Of a stretch of DNA of 64,000 nucleotides, positions 1 through 13,136 are shown one piece after another. The notes below the pieces were generated by a model. It was not told the origin of the DNA and did no database searches. It saw only the letters and a program-made list of their open reading frames with translations. The position numbers were made by a program, and so were the translations under genes. The stretch is from Salminus brasiliensis (taxonomy: Eukaryota; Chordata; Actinopteri; Characiformes; Bryconidae), in the NCBI RefSeq assembly GCF_030463535.1, contig NC_132901.1, positions 2,976,085-3,040,084 on the forward strand, read 5' to 3'. Positions within the stretch are counted from its first letter, which is position 1; every line of letters starts with the position of its first letter.

Positions 1-28
1 TCACACACACTGAGAGGGGGGGTAGTGT

Positions 29-29
<1 letters not shown>

Positions 30-60
<31 letters not shown>
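30..60. repeat. (GA)n microsatellite
   Basis: Pure GA dinucleotide run after a G-rich stretch. Confidence 0.9.
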
Positions 61-63
<3 letters not shown>

Positions 64-849
64 CCTTTACAGTCACATTAATGGACATTTTTTAAACAAA
101 CTTGACTGCCATGAATCAGAGCAACGCAACGCGCAGGAACACACACACACACCAACAACAGCACAAACACCAGAGGACAACATGTCCCTGACCTGCAATG
201 CAGCATCGGCAGAGAATCATCATCACCATCATCATCTTCATAATTGTCACTGCTCACACATGCACACACACACACGCACATACACAACAGTAGTATTACT
301 TCCTTGACAACCCAACACTAGACAGGCAGAGGACACATCAATTCTCGCCAATCAATAAGAACCATTACAATGTCCTTACACACACACACACACACACACA
401 GCTCACACACTAATCAATGCACAGAGAGGGTAAAGACAAAGAGAGATATGGGAGGGAATCTGAGAGAGAACCAGTAAAGCAGATGATAAACAGAAGAGCA
501 CTCAATGGTAAATGCCTTGACTGCTGCAAGTACTTCTAATACTGCTGGACTCCAATTAGAGGAGTACACACACACCAGGAAACGACAATGTCAGTTTGTG
601 TGTGAGATTGTGCTTTTATACATTCATATACACGTTATCGTTACACACAGTGGTGCTCTCCAATCCTACCTTCCCTCAGACTCTGGATCAACCCTGATCC
701 ACCCCACCTGATCCGACTTATTAACTGAGAAGGTCTTGGTTGGCTGAACCGGGTGTGTTAGACTTAGGTTGAATCTGGAACCTGCAGGAAGTACTTGTAT
801 ATGTCTAGGCTATAATACCTAATGGTTCACACTAGTACATACTGATACT

Positions 850-854
<5 letters not shown>

Positions 855-920
<66 letters not shown>
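855..920. repeat. (AT)n microsatellite
   Basis: Over 30 AT units; CA-rich at its left edge. Confidence 0.95.
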
Positions 921-925
<5 letters not shown>

Positions 926-1029
926 GATATAACAGAAAGATGCATGTATGTAATACATATGGGATACTATTACTACATTACTATGGGATATATTGCATGT
1001 AGGTACTTCCATTTATATATATATATACA

Positions 1030-1130
1030 CACTCATATCAGAACATTATGACCACCTACCTAACAGTGGCAATGAGCCACTGTATTCTGTAAGTGTTAGG
1101 CGGTCAGGTGGTCATAATATTCTGATATGA
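1030..1130. mobile_element. short hairpin MITE
   Basis: ATATCAGAACATTATGACCACC is repeated in inverted form as GGTGGTCATAATATTCTGATAT about 70 bp later. A small palindromic element next to the (AT)n tract. Confidence 0.6.
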
Positions 1131-1570
1131 CTGTGTTTGAATATGATACATATGGAACATATCATTACATGCAGATACATAAATATACACAAATGAGAAA
1201 AACAGAAGCGTGTATATACGCCCTCATCCTTCCCTTTTAAACACACATAGGAGGATAAGAGAGATATGCAGCGAGAGAGAAAGAGAAAGAGAGAGAGTTT
1301 TCCCCTGATCTTAAACCTCCCTGTAATTTAAGATGTGCCTGACAGATTGAATGTGCTGCCCACCAACCATGGCAACAGCAAAGCCTGTGTGTGTGTGTAT
1401 GTGTGTGTGTGAGTGTGAGCAGAGGCACTAAGTGCTGCACCAGGCTCAGACCCTTTTAACTTACATGCTACTACTTTATTTGATCATCTTTTGGGACAGG
1501 GAGTTTGCCTGCAGGTCAGAACATTGGTCAAACATATAACTCAAACGTGCTATACACTGTATCAGTAGAC

Positions 1571-1912
1571 ACACTACATGACAAAAGTATGGGACACCTG
1601 TTCATCCATAGTTTCTTCTAAAATCAAGGGTATTACAATCCTGCTTTTGTTGGAGTAACTGTCTCTACTGTCCCAGGGAAGAAGGAAGGATTCTATTGGA
1701 TTCTGGAGGAGCACTGCTGTGAGATTTGATTCATCATCCCCAACTCATCCCAAAAGTATTGGTGGATGGAGCACCACCATCATTCCAGAGAACATAGTTC
1801 CACTGCTCCACAGCTCAATGCTGGGGGGCTTTATACCCCTCTAGCCCACACCTGCATTAGGCAGCGCGCCAATAGGTCCATGTTCACCTGCTCCAGAGTC
1901 CTATTTTATTTG
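1571..1912 (+). mobile_element. MITE copy 1 (family M, Tc1-type ends), 3'-truncated
   Basis: Family M is about 500 bp in its longest copies. It starts CACTATATGGACAAAAGTAT and TGGGACACCTG, has an inner CCACAGCTCAATGCTGGGGG block, and ends GGGTGTCCACAAACATTTGG and ACATATAGTG, so its termini are imperfect inverted repeats. This copy lacks the right end. Confidence 0.7.
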
Positions 1913-2370
1913 CACATATAGGCCTACATTAGGACCCATATGTGTAGACAGACACCGACACAGTATGACACACACACACTCACGCTGTCTGGTGTCATAA
2001 AGTGTTATGGCGTGTGTGATTGGAGGGACATTACTGAATGATGGGGAGGATGATTAAGCTGAATCTGTGCTTTATGGCTGCAGTTTATTTTCTCAAGGTT
2101 AATCCTCATTCCTGTGCTAGCTAGCTTGCATGCTCTCTCCCTTTCTCCCTCTCTCCCTCTACCCTATAAATCAAGATGATCATATTTCAAACCTGCACTG
2201 CAAATGCATCTTGTTCTCTTATACACACACCCACACACACACTTCAAAGGAACATTAAGCAGACTAATTAACCTATTGCATGACTCAGCAATTCCTAAAA
2301 TACCTTTTCTGTGTGTGTGACTCTTCACTCTTATATGCAGATTGTATGCATATTTTATCTTTTGTGAATA

Positions 2371-2521
2371 TATCAGCCAAACATTAAAACCACTTACAGT
2401 TAAATATTCCGATAACTGTACCTACCTACTATCTCACAGTAACCCAAAAGACTTCGGAAGCTAACGTCTTGGTGCCAGATACCACAGGACAATGTCTTTT
2501 TAATGTTTTAATGTTATGGCC
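2371..2521. mobile_element. short MITE ending in TTTTAATGTTATGGC
   Basis: Ends AGCCAAACATTAAAACCA and TTTTAATGTTATGGCCAAAC are inverted copies. Related ends occur at 30231-30247 and 52807-52826. Confidence 0.5.
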
Positions 2522-2799
2522 AAACTCAAAGATTCAGCCTGAACATGGGCTCCGAACACCATCACCTCACACACTGTCAACAACACCACTCCTATGTCAG
2601 TAATGCCATCACCATGGCAACATTTCACATCTAACAGAGGAGTAACAAACACTCCACTACCCACCAGCCAGCGAGTTTTCCCTGTTCCAGAATAGATTTG
2701 ATCCAGGATCATTTTTCCTGATACCCAAATGCCATTTCTAACTGTGACAGTATATTAAAAAATTGCTAATAAATATACACGCCAACTAACACACAAGCA

Positions 2800-2962
2800 G
2801 TCTAACACACACACACACCACCCTTGCTAGGCTCTGCTGTGCTGTACAGAGGTGTAAAATAGAAGAGGATGTCAGGAGAAAATTGAAAGCAAGAGGGGAG
2901 TGGAGAGAGACAGCGAGAAAATAAATGTCCATTAGAGACATTCCTCATGTTCACCACACACA

Positions 2963-3021
<59 letters not shown>

Positions 3022-3095
3022 TAAATCCCAAAAGCCACACCTACATCTCCCAATCCACACAGAGACACACACCCCCACAGGCAGACACACACACA
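2800..3095 (+). repeat. direct duplication, left copy
   Basis: Contains GCTGTGCTGTACAGAGGTGT, AAATAAATGTCCATTAGAGA and AGAAATAAATCCCAAAAGCC. The same text recurs at 4250-4505. A (CA)n run (2957-3017) is much longer in this copy. Confidence 0.85.
2957..3017. repeat. (CA)n microsatellite
   Basis: CA run inside the left copy of the direct duplication. Confidence 0.95.
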
Positions 3096-3370
3096 CAAAC
3101 CCACACAATGTAATTAGCTGAGACTCCGATCAGCTCGAGGCCACCGGACTTCATGGAATTTGACTGACCAAGCAAATAATTACTTCACCTTTACTGATCT
3201 CTCTCTCTCTTCTTTTTTCTACCCTCCCTTCATCTCTCTCCACCTTTATTTCTTCCCTCTCTCACGCCTTCTTACTATGGCCCTTCTTCCGTTCTTCTCT
3301 TCCTCTCCCTGGCTATGTTTACATGCAAAGACTTTCTCAGACTAAATTCATTCTCATTGTAGGTTGAGAC

Positions 3371-4235
3371 TGAGGTGTACATACAATACATTAGAAAAGT
3401 CTTCAGACCCTTTACTAGGACACTTGAAATTTAGCTCTGGGGGCCTCCTCTTTCTCTGGATCATCTTTGAAATGTTTCTACACAATAATTAAAGATCACC
3501 TGTGGTAAACTCAGTTGGGTGCTGCCTACAGAGCCCAGAGACCAGATTGTGTGGAGAAGGCTACAAAAACATTTTTGCTGCACCGAAAGATCCCATAAAC
3601 ACAGTGGCCTCCATAATTCTTAAATGGAAGAAGTTTGCAACAACCGGGACTCTTCCTAGAGCTGGCCACCCCAAAGAGCCCCATAGTCGCTCCGGCAGAG
3701 CACTAAAGATCCTGTGTGCAGATGGGAGAAACCTCCAGAAGATGCTGATGGTGGCAGCATCATGCTGTGTGTTTTCAGCGGCTGGGATAGGGAGACTGGT
3801 CAGGGTTGAGGGGAAGCTGAATGGAGCAAAGTACAGGAATCCTGTAATAAAAGCCTGATCCAGAGTGCTCATGACCTCAGACTGGGATGAATGTTCACCT
3901 TCCAACAAGACCATGAACCTAAGCACACAGCCAAGACAACACAGGAGTGGCTTAGGATGTTCAACTCTGTGAATGTCCTTAAGTGGCCCAGCCAGAGCCC
4001 TGACTTAAACTCAATCAAACATCTCTGGAGGGATCTGAAAATGGCTGTCCATCGATGCTCCCCATTCAACCAGACAGAGCTTGAGAGAATCTGCAGAAAA
4101 CAGACTTTATACTTAAGTTTTCATGACATAAAAAAAGAGTTTTTCACATCACATGTCAGTGATGCTAATGTAATGGCTGTTTTGTTATTCTATTTTGTTT
4201 TATTGTATTTAGTAATCATTACTAAATCGGAGCAT
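3371..4235 (+). mobile_element. degraded Tc1-like element with transposase remnant
   Basis: Begins with TACATACAATACATTAGAAAAG and CTTCAGACCC, like many fish Tc1 ends. Scattered frames match the catalytic domain: VAASCCVFSAAG at 3747, FQQDHEPKHTAKTTQEWL at 3896, WPSQSPDLNSIKHLWRDLK at 3984. Stops and frame changes show it is dead. No clean second terminus found. Confidence 0.8.
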
Positions 4236-4249
4236 TACTAGACATACAG

Positions 4250-4505
4250 GCACACTGACACATATACACACACACACTGCTACAACCTGCTGTGCTGTAC
4301 AGAGGGGTAAAATAGAAGGGGATGTCAGGAGGAAATTGAAAGCGGGGGTGGGGGTGGGGGGGTGCAGAGAGACAGCAAGAAAAATAAATGTCCATTAGAG
4401 ACATTCCTAATGTTCACACACACACAAACACGCACTCACACAGAAATAAATCCCAAAAACCACACATACATCTTCTAATTCACACAGGGACACACACTCC
4501 CATAA
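4250..4505 (+). repeat. direct duplication, right copy
   Basis: GCTGTGCTGTACAGAGGGGT, AAATAAATGTCCATTAGAGA and AGAAATAAATCCCAAAAACC in the same order as at 2800-3095, with a G-rich expansion at 4346-4363 in place of some sequence. Confidence 0.85.
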
Positions 4506-4529
4506 GCACAGATGTTAAACATTTAATTT

Positions 4530-5015
4530 AAACAGATTTTTTTATCATTTATTTCAAATTGTACCCTATTTGGTACCCATTTTTTAATTATTTACCTCTT
4601 ATTTTAGCCCATTTTATACCAAGTGTTTATTACAATATTTTTACCAAATGTTTTAGCATTTATTTTTTTTAAATAATATATCTATTTTAAAAAATTAGAC
4701 CATTTTCTACCCAATTTTTAACATTTAAATTTTTTTACCCATTTCTTGACCATTTTGGCGATTATTTATATGGCGAACTTTCTAGGAGGGTGAAGACTAG
4801 CTAGCACAAGTCTCAGCCGCCGCCTCCTTTTACTGGTGCAGCATTGTTAGGCAGCCAGCACACACTTATTGCCACAGTTTACAGACGCCTGTGCTGACCA
4901 ATATCTACTAGGAGTGATTTGGTGAGGAAGTGCCATCAATCTACCCCTGAGAAAGTAAGGTCAATTGTGCTCTCTCTGAACCTGGCAGCCGATAGCAAGC
5001 AGCATGACCAATCCA
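4530..5015 (-). mobile_element. SINE-like element, related copy
   Basis: Shares ACGCCTGTGCTGACCAATAT, AGGAGTGATTTGGTGAGGAA, CCCCTGAGAAAGTAAGGTCA and GGAGGGTGAAGACTAGC with the copy at 27415, plus a T-rich, TTTTACCCA-containing flank (4530-4740). The tRNA-like head is degraded. Confidence 0.6.
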
Positions 5016-5224
5016 CTATGACATCTGTTTATTTAAGTGTTATTATTTAGGTGATATTTAACACTACAGAGTTTAAAACAGACGTTTAAAAAGTTGTTCC
5101 AAACAATATACATCATAATATTAAAATTTAGTCTAATTTTAGAGACTGGTACTAAAATAGTGGTTTTACTGCTCTCTCTCTCTTCTCCTTACCCGCTTTT
5201 TAACCTCTCTTTCTCTCTTTCTAT

Positions 5225-5227
<3 letters not shown>

Positions 5228-5270
<43 letters not shown>
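5228..5270. repeat. (CT)n microsatellite
   Basis: About 21 CT units. Confidence 0.95.
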
Positions 5271-5274
<4 letters not shown>

Positions 5275-6274
5275 CATCTTCACCGTAGTATAATAATCTA
5301 ATGATCTGCTGGACTAAGACATTCACCCCGCAGTTTAATATGCAGTCTCTGCAACAGCAATATACAAATGTAAGTATGTGTGTGTCTGTGCGTCTGTGTG
5401 TGTGTGTGCACGTCTGTGTGAGTGAACAAAAGAGTAATGAGCACGTTAGTTGAATCTGACTACAGCATCACAAAATAAATCAGATGCTCCTGGCAAACAT
5501 GGAAATAAAACACACACACAAGAAAACACACACACACACACACACACACATTTGGGAAGATGTGCCTGAAGAAGGTAGAGCCGAAAAAAGCATAAAAGCT
5601 CATGCTCCATCTGAGACACTAAAGCCAAAGCAGCGTTTCATCTCCCCCTCTCTCTCTCTTTCCCACTCTCTCGCTCGCTCCCTGGTGTGATTAGAGTTTA
5701 AAAGTTTGTGATACAAAACTACAATGAAGTTACTTTACACAGAGAGGACACGTTACAGCGAGCTGAGCACCTCACACAGCTCTTTACTGCTGCTCCTACA
5801 GACACTGACCTTCCATTCACCTTCCATCCACACACGTCTGGAGCTGTAACTGCTGTTTTGCCGCAGTATTTAAATGGAATGACCATTTCAGAATCCAGTC
5901 ATGACATGAACTTCTGAACTGCACTGACATTTGATTCACGTTCTGCAGGTCCAGCAGGTTCACATGATCGACTTTACTCCTGTCTGGAGCTGATCAAAAA
6001 CAGGTCAAAACAGTTGTTTCTGCAAATCAAGACTGTCCAGCTGCAGATGCTCATAAAATCATAATAGCTCTCCTCTTCTGCTTACAAACAATAATGTGAT
6101 ATGGAGTGAAATCCAGCAGAATCTACATCTCATCACTGTCTGATCCCTGTATATATATGTGAAAATGTGGATGTTTACACTGTGTCAGAATAGAAATGTT
6201 TACACTGTGTCCCAGATAGAAATGTTCTGACAGCGACAACCAGCTTGTTGTCAATGACCTACAAATGAGAAATA

Positions 6275-6560
6275 TCTAATTATGACCTGCTTTCCCAGTT
6301 CAAATCCTGGGTCGTGCTGCTTTGCCATCAGGTGCCGGAGCCCTGATGGATGGCTCTCCCTCTCTCTCCCCACATGACTCCAGTGTGATGCTGGCTGGCC
6401 CAAGCATCTGCTAGCCAGTGCATCAGAGCCGGGGTTTCCTCTGAGCGTGTTTGAAAGGAGGTGGTGGCTGGTGGCACATCTGTCAGAGGAGGCTCGTGCC
6501 ACTTTTCACCCTCCCATTGTCTAAGACATCCTATGAAGTTAGTGGTTTCGGAGATGCTTC
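6275..6560 (+). mobile_element. SINE-like element with tRNA B-box
   Basis: CCCAGTTCAAATCCTGGGTCGTGC contains the B box GTTCAAATCC, followed by a body (CATCAGGTGCCGGAGCCCTG and onward) shared in part with 23040-23300. Confidence 0.5.
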
Positions 6561-7152
6561 TTCCCTTCGTCACAGTCATATCTGAAGATTATGACCACCC
6601 CTTGATTGGAATGAACTCGTCCTGGGACAGAGTCTCATATGCCACATGACAGGGTTTGATGTGATCTTCATGGGCAAAGGACACACTTTGACTAATGTCC
6701 AAAAGATCATGGTAATAAGGTAAGGTAGGTGGATAGAGGCAGCATCTTGCAAACCGCTAACTTTGTGAGATGTTTGAGAGCCACTGTAGTGAAGGGGTCT
6801 CGCACATTGAGCGTCTCCAAAATGCATAACATATATAAGCAAACCATAAATCACAAGACTGAATCCAACCTAAAACCTGATATTCTGTTGTGTCCCACCA
6901 GACAAGATGTTTCCTGTGTGTGTAATAAAGGTTATTACTCAAAAACACAGCAGCTGTTTTTGCAGCATGTAAACCACCTTGTTTGTGGTTAGCTTCTGAG
7001 ACATAACGGTGCTTGTGGAGATGAAACAGATTCAGAGAGAATTTTGATGAGAGATGGATTTGCACCTCAAAGCTAGTCAGGTGTGTATGTGTGTGTGTGT
7101 ACGTATGCATCAATAAAAATAAAAACAGCTGCGTGGACAAACTCTCCCGCTT

Positions 7153-7188
<36 letters not shown>

Positions 7189-7889
7189 ACTCAAACAATG
7201 CTCTAAAAAAAGAGTGGGTCAGAGCAGAAGACACAGAATCCCAGATGTGCAAGATTCAAATATAGACACACTGAGCGACATATTCAAATGACTCCAGATG
7301 TGTATTCCAAGTTATGTCACAGAATGACACAGATTCATGGAAAAAATAAACAAATCCAGATTACCATAATCTCTGAACACACACACACTCAACTACTTCT
7401 ATTTTTGCATCCATAAAGAATTAGATTCAGCAGAGAGCCTATAAAAGAACACAAGCCAAAAGCATGATTACTGTAAACTCCATTCTCTGAGGAAGACCTC
7501 TGATTGTGGTTGCTTGAGCTGCAATTTAGAATACAGCTACCCAGTGAGATCTAATGTTAGACTAGATGGTACTGACATCCATATGTTTTTGAATAGAGCA
7601 TAATTTGCAATTTTGTGTTGTTGAAATTTACACCATTTAAATACTATAAATTTGTATCTTCAATTGGGTTATAATCAGACAATCGGTTACAAACATGAAA
7701 ACCTTAGACATAAAAGCTCAGAAACCAAACCCCTGTAGCGAGCTCTGGAGGAATCATTTCTAGGAGACAACCCGAGTGATTTTAACATGAAAATTCTGCT
7801 GAATTCTGAGACTAAAATACAAGACTAACTGCTGGGGCACTGTGGAGGTCACACACTCTGGCAATGTTTCCACAAGCTTCTGCAATGTC

Positions 7890-8660
7890 ACAGCATTTTT
7901 TTCAGTCCAGAGATGCCTTCATTTTTCCCCATTATTTTGTATTGATAATAGGAGATTTGGACCAATGCATAAAGTCATCTCCAGCACATGCCCAAGATTC
8001 TCAATGGGTTTCAGGTCTGGTGGCCAATGCACGTGTGAATATTTTGTCTCATGGTCCCTGAACCACTCTTTTACAGTTTGAGTCTGAGGGAATTCTGGCA
8101 TTGTTCTCTTGGAATATGTCGGTGCCATTAGGAAAGAAATAATCCATTGACGGAAGAACCTGGTCTTTCAGTATATTCAGGTAGTCAGCTGACCTCATTC
8201 TTTGGGCACATAACGCTGCTAAACCTACTGCAGCAACTGACCAACTGCAGCAACCCCAGATCAAAGCACTGCCCCCACAGGTTTGTACGGTAGGCACTAG
8301 GCATGATGGGTGCATCACTTCAGCTGCCTCTCTTCCCTGATGCGCCCATCACCCTGGAACAGAGTAAATATGGACTCATCAGACCACATGACCTTTTTCC
8401 ATTGCTCCAGAGTCCAATCTCTATGCTCCCTAGCAAACTAAAGCTGTTTTTGCCGGTTAGCCGCACTGACAAATTCCCATTGTGTGTAAACAGGCTCTTA
8501 CTTGCACTATAAAAAACACATCCCTGAGTTCTACTGTTCTACTGACCCACTGTCCATCCTCTTTTTAATAATGCGCTGGACAGTTCTTAACCCGATTTAA
8601 GTAGTTTCAGCAAGCTCCTTAGATCTCTGCTTGATGCATGCCAATAATTTGACATTTAAT
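7890..8660 (-). mobile_element. degraded Tc1-like transposase remnant
   Basis: Leftward reading gives [12 protein letters not shown], then [18 protein letters not shown], then [30 protein letters not shown], in shifted frames. These correspond to the GGGSVMVWG, FQQDNAPxHxA and [13 protein letters not shown] blocks of Tc1 transposases. Sequence up to about 8660 is probably the N-terminal part. Inactive. Confidence 0.8.
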
Positions 8661-11193
8661 AGAGTTCACACATCTATTACAAATAGATTTAGTCTATAAA
8701 CACGTTCCTAACATTTGTGCTTAACTGGTTCCATAATGGTGCACAGTGCTTGGGCCCCGATGGTTGCCACTCCCTATGTAATGTGAAGCCTGTTCAACGA
8801 TACGCTGAAATCAATTGCTGCGTTTCTTGGCTTCTATGTCATAGAAGGTTGAAGAACCCTTCTTATACGTCACGGTTGCCAATAACAACCATTTTCACAT
8901 ACTGACCTTTTTAACCACCATTTCAAAGTTACTAAAGAAACAAATCAGAAATAAAAAAAATAAAATTGAAAATGAGTGTATTGTTACACTCCTGAAGAAT
9001 GTATATATAATGGATAGTCTGCAGTAGCAATGTTTAGCATGGCATGTGTGTGTTTGAGCAAAAACAGTTAGGACGATTCTAAGGGCCTGTGACTGACAGG
9101 GGCCTAGTTGTTGGACCCAGTGTAATATCTTTGCATCAAAGCTGGGTTTTGCATGTTTGGGCTGTAGTTATTTGCTGTATCAGTAGTATACAGCAATAAC
9201 AGTGAACCAATGAATGGTCACACAAAAACCAAGATTGTGACCAAAGTGGATCTCTACTTCCTTATATGCATCAGTATTGCACTACATAGGGAGGAACTAG
9301 TTTACTAAAATAAGTGGTAATGGTAGATACTTCCTCATCATTAACATGCACCAGCCCCGGTTGCATAAACACACACATTAGTGGCTGAACCATGTTTAAA
9401 GGTGACTCTCTGGGTATTTCAAGTGACAGTTACTGAAATTATGTGGATTAAGTTGGAGTTAGATGAAAATAGCTATTGTTTACTTGTCCTAAAACTTCTG
9501 AAAGGGAGAGGAGATGGTCAGTATGGTCATTGAACAGAAGGCAGAAGGAGGGTGAATGCTGTAAAGAGATTTTCATCGCTCTCTCCCTTGCCATCCTTCT
9601 GTCTCCCCTCATCCCTCATTTCTTTCCACCCTCTCTCTTCTTTTCTCTCTGTTCTCTTAGTGCTTCACTCCGGCCAAAACCGGGAATGAAACAAGTGACT
9701 TTCTGGTCAAGCTAAAGGCAGTTGGACTGGACAGCAGTCTATTCAAATTACTTAAGAACCAACGGTCCCTTGATATCTATGGGTAGCCAGGAACAGCCGG
9801 CTAACTGAGGCTTAACTCAAACTGGTTTAGAGGATAAAGCCTCATAATTGAGAGCAGAGAGTCGAGGGAATGGTCTTAGGAGTGTTTTCCACAGTTTTCA
9901 GGATCATTTAGTAAAGTGCTTCATCCAGGTTTGCTAGCTTACTTGAACTTAGCATGTCGCTAAATTCGTAACTACAGTGGGCTCTGTTTTTCCCCAGCTG
10001 TTTTTTATGTAAAAGCAATTCATGAGGCTGAGTGATGGCAAAAGAAAAGCACTTCCGAGCAAGCTGAAGCTAGCAATTAGAATCTTGCAGCCTAGCCTTG
10101 GTATTTCTGTACCGGTTATTAATATCAGACCATGTTTAGAGCCTTTTTTACTGGCCTGACAGAGCAGGGTTCAAACACAGTACTAGGTAGTTAGGCTTTA
10201 AGCACTAGCTGTAAGCCTAGCATAAGGACCAACAATTTAAGAAGGCCACTCTGGCACTGCATGTCTAATCTAACTGAATGCATTCTGTCACCGCAGGCCT
10301 GTGTTTATGTGTTTATATATCAAAAACAAATCAAACGCTGTTTATTGCGCAGTCCCAGCACACACACACACACACACAAAATCACATACACACATTTCTA
10401 GAGAACATTTGCTATTGATCATCAGCTTGCAGCACTGTCAAAGAGGAGATGAAAGAGGGGGTCATCTTCAGCCCCCACATGGAGATAAATAAACAAGCAA
10501 ATAAATAAATAAAGCCCTCTAAGTCATAAAGACCTGATGCATCTGATCTACAGCACCATCATAAAGTGTGTACTGAATTATTGATGAAAAGCTTCTCCCT
10601 CTCTCCCCCTGACATAAAAACAGACGAATAAATATGTACAAGCCAGGCAGGCCTTCAACACGGTTTAAGAGCAGGGGTTTCAATTCTAAAACAGCTTTAA
10701 CCACACGCATCATGTGGCATGTGATAACAACAGTAGCCACAAGTACACCTAATGATAAAGGAGTTTTTTTCTCGAATTCCAATTTAGCTTAAGGTCCATT
10801 TATATCATTTCTTAAAAAAATAATAATTTGGACATTTAGACCTTGTTTGTTGAATTACACCCCTATTTCTCCCAATTACTGCCAATTAACCCATAACAAA
10901 AACAATAGAAGGAGAGAGTCAAAGAGATCGACCAGATAATGAGAGAGAGAGAGAGAGAGAGAGAGCGGGAGAGGGATGGAGGGAATGAGAGACAGCTGTA
11001 CACTTGGAAGCTTACCTGTATTCTTCCACTGATATGCTGAGCACAAGTGAAATGTATGTGAACATGGATGTGTGTGTGTGCTGAACATCGATAATGTGTG
11101 TGTGTGTGTGTGTGTGTGTGCATATATACACGACAGGTAAGAGAAAGTGCTGAATCAACAGTATACTGTCCTGGCCTGTTCAATCTTCAATCA

Positions 11194-11265
<72 letters not shown>

Positions 11266-11811
11266 CCCAGAGCAGTGTTTATTGCTAAACTCACTCATCT
11301 GCATTTGTGATTTCATTGCTTTTACAGCAGTGCTCTCTCATTAGATACACCTAATGCTCTCTAAACACGAAGCAGGTGAGTGTGCATGTGTGTTTGTGAG
11401 AAGGACAGATAACTTACCAACTGAAAGAGTGTGTTGAATACAAGCCTGCAGGAGTATCTTGTTAATCCACGTTTTGGAACGGATGGATGGAGTGTCAGCT
11501 CTTTCTCTCCTGAAGAAAAGTAAAAAAAAAAAAAAGAAAAAAAAAGAAAAAAGAAAAAGAAGAGTGGGTTAGAACTGCTTAGCCGTACACCTGCAACAGT
11601 GTTCACCAACTGCTGAGACAAGGCTTTTACAGCCAATTAGGAACTATGTGCTTGTGAGTGTGTGTGTGTGTGAGTTTGGACAAGAGACAAAGTGCGTTAT
11701 CCACGCTCAACTACCTCCCCATATGGCCACATAAGCCATTGGCGCAAGTTTACACTGCCATTCAACGGCAAGCAAGATGTACTACATGGGTTGTAGAAGG
11801 TCACAATGGCC
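8661..11811. other. no gene seen
   Basis: Single-copy-looking AT-rich sequence with a few microsatellites. If the CpG block at 20200-20960 is the klhl5 promoter, this is its first intron. Confidence 0.5.
11094..11263. repeat. compound (GT)n ... (CT)n(CA)n microsatellites
   Basis: (GT)n at 11094-11120, then (CT)n at 11195-11224 directly continued by (CA)n to 11263. Confidence 0.9.
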
Positions 11812-12350
11812 ACCTTTCCACTGCAGGGCTGAACGGTTCTGAGCACTGAGGGTTACCGTTCCGGTGGCTTTTCAGACACGGTACGGCACGGAACGCATAC
11901 AAACCAGACTGGGCCCAGTTTTCTCAGCAGGTAGGGCTTAAAGGCATTGGGATCTGCTGATTGGCTCCATATTTTTTAAGAAAATTCAATATCTGTGCCA
12001 CTTTTCGTGCCTCCAGTGCACTGATCATTAGTGTGGTGACAAGTACACTACAGTACAGTGGACTGTAGCATGATAAAGTTTAGCATACCTCAGTCAGCTA
12101 CAGGCCTCGTCCGACCTAGGCGTTAGCATGGCACGCCTGCCGGGCTCGTCCAATAACACTACTGCTGTGTTAGCCTGGCTCTCTTAATGGAAGCTAAGAT
12201 TACCTTAAGGAAAATTCTGAAAAGGGAACTGCAGGGTTTCTGTATTAAAGGCTGATGTGTAACAGCTGTGCTGGACTGTGTTCATGAGTTTGTGACTGTT
12301 TATCACCATTCATGCTAGAAGCAAGGCTATAGCTATCTGTTAGCATAGTG
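11812..12350 (+). repeat. dispersed repeat, family C
   Basis: Shares CTTTCCACTGCAGGGC, a GGCTCGTCCAA block and a CTATCTGTTAGCATAGTG end with 41890-42240. The TTCCACTGCA start is typical of some fish hAT-type MITEs, which I cannot confirm. Confidence 0.5.
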
Positions 12351-12421
12351 TGAAAAAAGGACATCTTCAGACATAACCTCTAATGCTGTGCAGTATTTTT
12401 GACTCTGTGTTCATTTCATGA

Positions 12422-12732
12422 GTGGACTAGAAGGGTATAAAGCCCCCCCATTATTGAGCTGTGTGAACTGTGTTCTCTGGGATGATGGTTGGTGCTCCAT
12501 CCAATATTTCTGGAATGAGTTGGGGAGTTGCCGATCATCCAACATACTGACCTAACTAACAAACGCTCTTCTCACTGATTGCAATCAAATCCTCACAGAA
12601 TTGTTCATCCAAAATCTAGTAGAAAGCCTTCTTCCCTAGACAGTTACTCCACCAAAAGCAGGATAAACTACCACTGATTTCAGACAAAACAATGAATGAG
12701 CAGGTGTCCCAATAAGTTTGTCCATGTAGTGC
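12422..12732 (-). mobile_element. MITE copy 2 (family M), partial
   Basis: Inverted copy from the CCCTTCTAGTCC-type inner block to the end AATAAGTTTGTCCATGTAGTG. The right part of the element is missing. Confidence 0.7.
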
Positions 12733-13117
12733 ATAAACACTCCATTATAATTAAGATGTGCATGGAATGGCAACATACACACATACAACTCATCAGTTTA
12801 CACCCTCAGTATCAGCCAGAGCATCAGCAAAAGCTCAAAATTACACAACTGCATGCACACATACACACACCTTAAAAGTCCCCAATGCCTTAAGCTAGCA
12901 TTTCCTGCCAAATAGTACGCTGAGCATCAAACACTCTTTACCCTGAAGACATTTGAATTAATGCATAAATGTACACACACACACAAACACACACTCACAT
13001 TTTCTAATATCCCCCATAAGAGGAGGGCATCTGACAAGCGATTTACTGCCAAAAAGATATGTCATCAATTATTAAGCCCAGCCTGAGGCTAGCATCATCA
13101 CCACGCCAACCAGCAGG

Positions 13118-13136
13118 TGGGGGGGGGGGGGGGGGG
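13118..13136. repeat. poly-G tract
   Basis: About 18 consecutive G; a second tract of about 25 G is at 24483-24507. Runs this long are also prone to sequencing error. Confidence 0.9.

Larger units (their letters stand above)
5016..7889. other. no gene seen (except SINE-like copy at 6275-6560)
   Basis: (CT)n and (CA)n microsatellites (5228-5270, 5525-5550, 7156-7187). ORFs are repeat-derived or random. Confidence 0.6.

Noticed and set aside
2802-3113. Cys/Val-rich and Thr/His-rich ORFs, and similar ones at 42848-43212 and 52918-53188
   Set aside because: Read-through of (CA)n/(GT)n tracts only.
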